Below are positions 57,532 to 64,000 of a stretch of 64,000 bases of DNA, in pieces (within the stretch, counting starts at the first letter, position 1; each line of letters starts with the position of its first letter). This DNA comes from Manduca sexta. Taxonomy: Eukaryota; Arthropoda; Insecta; Lepidoptera; Sphingidae. The stretch is taken from positions 6,208,609-6,272,608 of the forward strand of contig NC_051126.1 of the NCBI RefSeq assembly GCF_014839805.1, read 5' to 3'. The position numbers and the translations under genes were made by a program. Under the pieces are notes generated by a model, which searched no databases, was not told where the DNA came from, and saw nothing but the letters and a program-made list of their open reading frames with translations.

Positions 57532-59715
57532 TAAAAACAATGACGATCGTATGTTTAACGAATCTAGCCAAGAAACAAGATTGTAATGTGTATACTGAGT
57601 GAATTTACTTAATAGTTCCATGGTCTAAGTCATCTAAACGTAGTCCTTTGGCTTAAAATGATATACAAATATTGACTCCGTCGCGTAGTCGAAATTCTCA
57701 TTAATATTACTAACAGATAGAACTATATCCATTTCAATATAAATTTAAACAACGGGCAAAGAGAAAGCTTGTCCGCGAAGAATAGCTGAGCGACGGCGCA
57801 ATTTAATTTCACTTCTGCCTGTTTACTTGGCGTCAAAGAAATAAGACATTATTCTAGAACCTGATCGCTTATTACAAAAGTGTTTTAGTACGTAGCGGTG
57901 CGGTTAGAGTTAGTTTTCATTATCGTCTATCTCTATTCAGAGAGCAAGTTATTCAAAGAATTTAAATATTTAAATTAGTTTAGTGTTTAGGGAATTTAAT
58001 TTGCTGCTTTAAGTTGATTACACGTGTTTAAGAATTTTGTAGTTCGCAACAATTACGTTGGTTTATTTAGTTTGAACATTTTCTTGTCCTTTATATTTCA
58101 AGCTTTGTTAGCCTGGTTTTTACATTATTTTAAGTATATTTATTTATTACATACTTTCACAACGTATATATTTAGTAAGGTGTAAACATTTTCATATAAA
58201 AATAGACTTCACTTAGCTTAAAGCGTACGAAGTGGAGTCTTAAAGCATAAATAATTCCGTAGATCAAAACAGTAACTGCGTAATACACTGACGAATACCT
58301 ACCACCTCGATGTTACACCAGTCGCGCATATTACAAGAAATAATGACATGAAACACGAACGTACATTTCAACATTCTCATTTTCATTGTCAACAAGACAT
58401 TTGATTTCTATACGCTCACATTCTTTTGATGTGAATCATGATTAGAACACGAAAATCACATTTGTGATTCAGCCATTCCACAGGGAACCGTCAATTGTTA
58501 GAAAGAAAGAATTTTTTAATAATTTACTTGATTTAACGCCAAAAAGATGGCTCAGTGGTAGATCAGACGTCCTTTGTCTCATTTTTATGAGAATTTCATT
58601 CATATGTCCAACATTATTTCCGCCTGAATGGAAATATTTCCAATAAGCATCTATCCCAGATTTTGCATTGCGTGTCGCCGCGACTGCCTTTTGAATATCG
58701 CTCTTGGATATACGAGTATCACGTCTATTATTGTTTTCGGTATGTCTTCTGTATTTTTGTTGTATTGTTTCAAGTACTTATGCATACGACGGTTTAAAAC
58801 GGGCTAATATGAAAAAAGAATTGAGTTTAATTTTAATCAGTTTTAATATATATGTAAGTTTGTAACTGCTATTAAAACCTTTAGTCACTTATGATTTTTA
58901 TTGGGCAAACTAAAGACGATGCAGCAGATTTTGCCTTTAGCTAATAAAAAACGACTGATTACGATATTATTTAAATCTTAACAAAAAGGTTGTCAACATT
59001 GATACTTATTCAAAGTGATATTTTTACTAACATATATTTTCTAGATCCGTAGACTGCACTATCTATCGACTAAATAATGAAGTAAATATCGACCATGCAA
59101 AGGTATATGAGACTCTATTACGATACTTATGAAGGTAAACTGAGATCAAATTAGAACACACATCCCTATTACGGTTGAGTGGTGTTAGGAATTTCGTCCA
59201 CCACGTTGGCGTTTAGCAACCCTTATGAAGAACTAAGACGTTTCCTTACGTTTTTTTTTCTTTTATGTAAACCATACACGCTACTGTCTACCGGAGAGGT
59301 CATCTGTGCAGGTATACCTGAGCAGGTATCAATTGAAAGAATTGATTTTCGATCCTGCGCCGGTCGCCTGCACAGGCTCAAAAATCTGCACAGGTCTATT
59401 CCCACACATATTTCGAATTCATTAGTTGAATGAATATTTTTTTAATAAGCCACGTTAAAGACTTTTTTGGAGAGAGGGAGGATGTTTCAAGGAACAACTT
59501 ATTTGTATATTTTGTTTTTCCTACCCCTCTTAACGTCAAATAAGAAATTATCATCTCAATATCGTGTTCATTCTCAGTCTCAGAAAATCAATTATTTAAA
59601 ACAAATTTGCCTATTTGAAGTAATATTATATTAAAAAAATAATTATATTCATAGATTCATATAATAATCATGTAATAATTAAAATTGTTTAGAATGATAA
59701 AATGCATTATAACAT
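57532..59715. other. No recognised feature
   Basis: About 2.2 kb, AT-rich. Complementary frames at 59179-59433 (84 residues) and 59223-59405 lack signatures. TTCATTCTCAGTCTCAGAAA at about 59568 repeats part of the insert near 55870. Confidence 0.35.
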
Positions 59716-59787
59716 AGAAATGTGGATTAATTTAATGTACCTATAATATACTAATATTATAGGTACATTAAATTAATCCACATTTCT
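59716..59787. repeat. Perfect hairpin, 34-bp arms, 4-base loop
   Basis: AGAAATGTGGATTAATTTAA and 14 more bases, loop ACTA (59750-59753), then the exact reverse complement. Arm identity is complete, so it is young or a palindrome formed in place. Confidence 0.93.
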
Positions 59788-61108
59788 CCCAACAAACGCC
59801 ACTTCCAGGAACCATAAAAATATTCGTTTACGCATACTGAAGCGGCACTCGAGTTTGATGTTTAAATAAACCAAGAAATAAATAACGTAGAAACATTCGC
59901 AGCGCCAGAATGGAATTACGTAAAATATCAATTTCCAATGGCGAAGAAAACGCCTATCCCACAGATGTTTCGACTCACAACAATCAATCTCTCACACCGA
60001 TACAACTGGCTACAATTTCAAACGACATAGAATTTCATCGAGCGGTAATTAAGTACAAATTCGATGATCAAAATATTTGAAACAGGAGTAATTAAAAAGT
60101 TTTATTAATTTCTGAGTTCGAAATTTAAAATATAGCCGGTCTGCTTGTTGGTAAAAATGTTTGTAATTTATTTAAATAATGGTATGAAATTTTTAATTTA
60201 GATTTCGAAAATTCATCTGTATATTTAATATTTTCTACTAAAACAAAATTAAACATTATCTAAGAGTTGAAATAAATGACGATAAATATTAAGTACAATG
60301 ATCATAATAAATAATAGATCCTTAGTCCTTGAAAACAATAGCTGTCGCTCGTGGCTATCTTCATGGCCAAAAAGATTGGGGATTACTACACACATTAAGT
60401 TAGATACGAATCATTCCATTTGAGTTTCGATATAGTCCATTGAGCAGGCCCGGTGTCCGTGTGTAATGCGCGGAAACGTAGTCCCGGGACCCTCCAATTC
60501 AAATAATTCAATACCATATATTTGAAAATTAAACATCAAAGCTTAGGTTTTAATTGGTTTTAATTTGCTGGAAATATTTTGTTATAATAGTTATAAATGG
60601 TCTATTAATTATACTAAGTAAATGCACATGAAAAAAAATTACGTAGCTGTAGGTAAAACTTAGTTTGGAATATAAAGGAATAATTGTTTCTTTAAAGTTA
60701 CTTATTTATACTATTTTTATGATGACATATTTTAATGAAACATGACAAGACAGGATTTCAGATTAAACGAAATCATTTTATAGCACAACAGAAACATTTT
60801 CAAACAATAAAACCGGTGTATATTTCCGTTCTCCAATGGAACTACCTAATTCGAGACCCTTATTATTTTAGCACTCTTCTGTAGACAATATCCGGTAGGT
60901 ATAAAATGTTTAACGCCTTGTTCTGTTTTGTATAAAATTATATATCCTTGCGATTTTAGTCTTTGGTTTTTTTGGTAAATCTATAATCTTCTGGTTACCA
61001 ATATTTTCCTAGCATAAACTTTGCGCCGTTATGCCCTAAGAGTTAAGCAAAAAATACCTCCTTATTTGGTGTGATGTTATTAAAAAACCACCAAATTTAA
61101 ATTAATGT
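59788..61108. other. No recognised feature
   Basis: AT-rich spacer. Confidence 0.4.
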
Positions 61109-61327
61109 TTGTGAATTATCGCTTGCTTTAACGGTGAAGGAAAACACCGTGAGGAAACCTGCATACCTGAGAAGTTCTCTATAGGAATTTTCGAGGGTGT
61201 GTGAAGTCTACCAATCCGCACTAGGCTAGCGTAGTGGACTAAGGCCTAATCTCTCTCAGTAGTAGAGGAGGCCCGTGCTCAACAGTGGGACAGTATATAA
61301 TACAGGGCTGATATTATATTATATATA
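61109..61327 (+). repeat. SINE A, 5' truncated
   Basis: It starts within the body (GTGAATTATCGCTTGCTTTA) and runs through AGTAGTAGAGGAGGCCCGTG to TACAGGGCTGATATTATATT. The tRNA-like head is missing. Confidence 0.88.
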
Positions 61328-61719
61328 AGGATTGCTTTTCAGACGAGTGACACCTCAGTCCGCCCCGTGACCACGAAGGCTGCAGCTGTCGTCCCCTGGA
61401 CCTGGGTACGCCCATACTCATCAAACAACAAGCTCCATATTACCTACAATGAATAGCGTCTTCATAACAAAGTTCTCCTTTACTGCAAGTAATTAAGTTT
61501 CGATCAAATAATTGACACATGCGGCTCACAGGACTTAAACCACGAGGCTATTAGCTTGACTGAGTCAAATAACTTCTCCAGAGATTGTTCTAAATCGCTT
61601 CACATTCGCTTTTGTCATATGGGTATGATTAAATAGTTTTTTCACAAATAGCTATTAATGTCGGCTTATAAAACATGTATGTCGGCTTATAAAACATGTA
61701 TTTGCTTTCATAGCTTGTC
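61328..61719. other. Repeat scrap then unannotated
   Basis: About 61335-61400 carries CACCTCAGTCCGCCCCGTGA and AAGGCTGCAGCTGTCGTCCC, shared in part with about 13250. A 20-bp near-tandem duplication, TGTCGGCTTATAAAACATGT, occurs at about 61659 and 61679. Confidence 0.35.
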
Positions 61720-61797
61720 AGTAGTAGAGGACGCCCGCGCCCACCTGTGGGACAGTATAATGTATAATGTGATATAAGGTTTGTATTATTATTATAA
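61720..61797 (+). repeat. SINE A tail scrap
   Basis: AGTAGTAGAGGACGCCCGCG and CACCTGTGGGACAGTATAAT correspond to the end of SINE A. Confidence 0.6.
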
Positions 61798-61917
61798 ATG
61801 ATATTAAAATTCTTAATAAACTGATACATTTTTTCCACAAGGTTACAGTAGCGAGACAAGCAAGCCGCTCGCCTGATAGTAAATGGCACGAATGTTCTTA
61901 TGAGCAAATAACAAATC

Positions 61918-61965
61918 TATACTATTATATAAAGCTGAAGAGTTTGTTTGTTTGTTTGAACGCGC
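61918..61965 (-). repeat. Repeat C-like junction before the tandem array
   Basis: ACTATTATATAAAGCTGAAG and AGTTTGTTTGTTTGTTTGAA lead into the array. This is the usual inverted order at the end of repeat C-like elements. Confidence 0.5.
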
Positions 61966-62457
61966 TAATCTCAGGAACTACCGGTCCAAACCGAAAAATT
62001 CTTTTTACGTTGGATAGCCCTTTGTTCGTGGAGTGCTATAGGCTATATATCATCACGCTATACCCAATAGGAGCGGGGCAGTAATGGCTAATCTCAGGAA
62101 CTACCGGTCCAAACTGAAAAATTCTTTTTGCGTTGGATAGCCCTTTGTTCGTGGAGTGCTATAGGCTATATATCATCACGCTATGACCAATAGGAGCGGA
62201 GCAGTAATGGATAATCTCAGGAACTACCGGTTTCAACTGAAAAATTCGTTTTGTGTTGGATAGCCCTTTATTTGTGGACCGCTATAAGCTATATATCATC
62301 ACGCTATGACCAATAGGAGCGGAGCAGTAATGGCTAATCTCAGGAACTACCGGTTTGAACTGAAAAAATCTTTTTGTGTTGGATAGCCCTTTGTTCCTGG
62401 AGTGCTATAGGCTATATATCATCACGCTATGACCAATAAGAGCGGGGCAGTAATGAA
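61966..62457 (+). repeat. Tandem array, 4 x 123 bp
   Basis: Units start TAATCTCAGGAACTACCGGT at 61966, 62089, 62212 and 62335, giving a constant 123-bp period. Each ends with GACCAATAGGAGCGG-type sequence and GCAGTAATGG. Units differ by scattered substitutions. Equal spacing without indels suggests recent unequal exchange. Confidence 0.95.
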
Positions 62458-62576
62458 ACATGTTGCAAAAACGGGGAAAATTATGAGTTTTGAGAGCTTC
62501 CGTTGCCTGCGCTGCGTAAACGGTTAAAGTTATGCAACAATGATGTATGACGGGATTGTTTCACTTAAAAAGTTCT

Positions 62577-62795
62577 AAATAATATAACAAAGTCCCCCGC
62601 TGCATCTGTCTGCCTTAACGTGTTAAACTCAAAAACTACCCAACGTATTAAGATGAAATTTGGTATGGAGACAGTTTGAGACCCTGGGAAGAACATAGGC
62701 TCCCGGGAAATTACTATTTTTATAACGGAAAACTTTAGCCTGAAAAACTTTATAACGCGGGCGGAGCCGCGAGCAAAAGCTAGTACTATATAATT
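62577..62795 (-). repeat. Dispersed repeat C, inverted, well preserved
   Basis: AACAAAGTCCCCCGCTGCAT, AAACTACCCAACGTATTAAG, AAATTTGGTATGGAGACAGT and GCGGAGCCGCGAGCAAAAGC, then TAGTACTATA. The sequence 61918-62795 is probably one compound element. Confidence 0.72.
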
Positions 62796-63639
62796 TGGTT
62801 GTTGTTGTTGGTAAAAATAAAAAAATAATAATAGAACTTTTAATTACACAGCGCTGCGAATGTCATATCAGATATTAAGTATCATGATACCGTATAATTA
62901 CATTAACTACAATATTTAATTTAAACTCTTTATGCGTTACATAAAGTACATAATTTTACGGCACATAAAATAGTAGAGTTCTCTAAAAGCATGCAACTGA
63001 AACCGTTTTCGCGGTATTAACATACTTACTAGTATTTAATTATGCACACTTAGTTACTAAAATGTTTGCATGTTAAGGCATAATATTTTAACATACATAG
63101 CTCGGTATTGTATTACGCTGGATATATTTTTCCTAATTGATATAATATTAACAGCATTGGATTATTAACCGAGAGATTCTAAATTCAAATCAAGTTTGAC
63201 ATTTTGATTTTCAATTAGAAAACTACGTATGCCTGAGATTAGAATTTAGGGTGATTATGACAATAGATTCTCCCCTTTCATAAATCAGTTCAACGATGCG
63301 TAGGAACTATAGCTGCATCTCTGCCTACACTTTAAGGGTAAAGGCTTGAGCATATGCATATAAGATCTCAAAACAAACTAAATACTAGGAACGAACTCTT
63401 ATTAGTTAACTAGAAATTGAATAGTTTGATAGAAAGGAAGAGAGATATAATACGCAACCTTGGTATTTTGGATTAAGCATTTTTAGATATTTAGTTAATA
63501 CCTTGACAATGATAATTGGTATTTCGAACTTAACAAGTGTAATCCTGCATAATTGCATAAGAGTCTGATCAATAAAGGTAATTGATAAGATGTTTAGAAT
63601 GACTAAGATTTCACAGCCATAATAATGAACGCCTCGCCT
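62796..63639. other. No recognised feature
   Basis: AT-rich spacer. A SINE B tail-like scrap, CTCTGCCTACACTTTAAGGG, occurs at about 63319. Confidence 0.4.
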
Positions 63640-63855
63640 TGAACAGGGGCGAGCTACGTATCAAACAGCGGAACCTCTCCCGTCTCGGACATCCATATTG
63701 TGAGCCACCTGGACAGTTACTGTTTGTTATTTAGCAATAAAGTTTTGTACCCTTTGTTACAACAATAGAGAATATATAAAAGCCTTAAATACTGAGTCAA
63801 TATACGTCAATAAAGATTCGTGTTTATATAAATTTTTCTTCACCATTAACCCAAA
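63640..63855 (+). promoter_or_regulatory. Promoter-like region before the edge ORF
   Basis: It contains TATCAAACAGCGGAACCTCT (shared with about 34757), ATATATAAAAG (TATA-like, 63773-63783) and an initiator-like TGAGTCAATAT about 25 bases later, followed by about 60 bases to the ATG at 63856. It may be the end of a mobile element that carries its own promoter. Confidence 0.35.
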
Positions 63856-64000
63856 ATGGAAAATCAAACACTTAGCGATGTAATAAAACGCGAGGGGGTC
63901 TGTTTAATAAAGTACACCACCCCGCCATGGGCCAAAGTAAATAGAGAAATGGGTGATCATTCGCCTGAGAGCTGCGGACGCATCTGGCGTTTGCCGGATT
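63856..64000 (+). CDS. 5' part of an open frame running off the window, unknown
   Basis: The ATG sits in a good context (CCAAAATGG) and opens at least 48 codons to the window end, beginning MENQTLSDVIKREGVCL and continuing with TTPPWAKVNREMGDHS. Composition (even use of residues, few I/N/K runs) differs from chance frames here. It is preceded by a TATA-like promoter region. The product is not recognised. It may be a host gene's first exon or the start of a transposon gene, the latter suggested by the upstream block shared with 34745-34777. Confidence 0.4.
   Translation, partial: MENQTLSDVIKREGVCLIKYTTPPWAKVNREMGDHSPESCGRIWRLPD

Overview
The window looks like one stretch of an insect genome, most likely a moth or butterfly. 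That is inferred from the AT-rich sequence, from the density of two tRNA-derived SINE families and non-LTR retrotransposon 3' ends of a type I associate with Lepidoptera, from a DD37D mariner, and from the near absence of host exons. No complete host gene is visible. Weak first-exon candidates lie at 541-601 and about 13885-14110, and an open frame runs off the right end from 63856. Most of the window reads as intron or intergenic DNA loaded with mobile elements.

The dominant object is a Polinton (Maverick) element at about 38088-54262 (16.2 kb). It is bounded by near-identical terminal inverted repeats (TIRs) of about 2.34 kb. Its inner part encodes, almost all on the minus strand, the standard virus-like gene set. 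From right to left these are protein-primed family B DNA polymerase (with a probable intron), FtsK/HerA-type packaging ATPase, a small lysine-rich protein, a conserved unknown protein, retrovirus-like integrase with a C-terminal chromodomain, penton-like minor capsid protein, a pX/pVI-like basic protein, double-jelly-roll-type major capsid protein, and adenain-like protease. Genes from ATPase to penton overlap or abut within a few bases. Most large genes carry one-base frame breaks, many in homopolymers. A 500-N gap inside the ATPase is flanked by the same 82/83-bp sequence on both sides, so at least some breaks are likely assembly or consensus errors.

The most unusual part of the Polinton is in the TIRs. 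Each carries a GC-rich block, an array of 22-bp repeats (about 8 good units decaying into about 7 poor ones) and a two-exon gene for a 160-residue lysine-rich protein of unknown function, transcribed towards the element centre. The left copy is open throughout. The right copy has a one-base homopolymer frameshift.

Left of the Polinton (1-38087) there are SINE copies of both families, several LINE remnants (RTE-like tails near 4.1 kb, two tails back to back near 8.05 kb, a reverse transcriptase remnant at 14.8 kb, and a larger one at 33.5-34.35 kb with a SINE beside it), a perfect 26-bp-arm hairpin at 30961-31016, and an intact 1.31-kb DD37D (maT-like) mariner at 31131-32441 with TIRs, TA flanks and a 346-codon transposase. 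Right of the Polinton (54263-64000) lie more SINE and LINE pieces, a possible solo LTR, a perfect 34-bp-arm hairpin, a 4 x 123-bp tandem array and the promoter-like sequence that precedes the edge frame at 63856.
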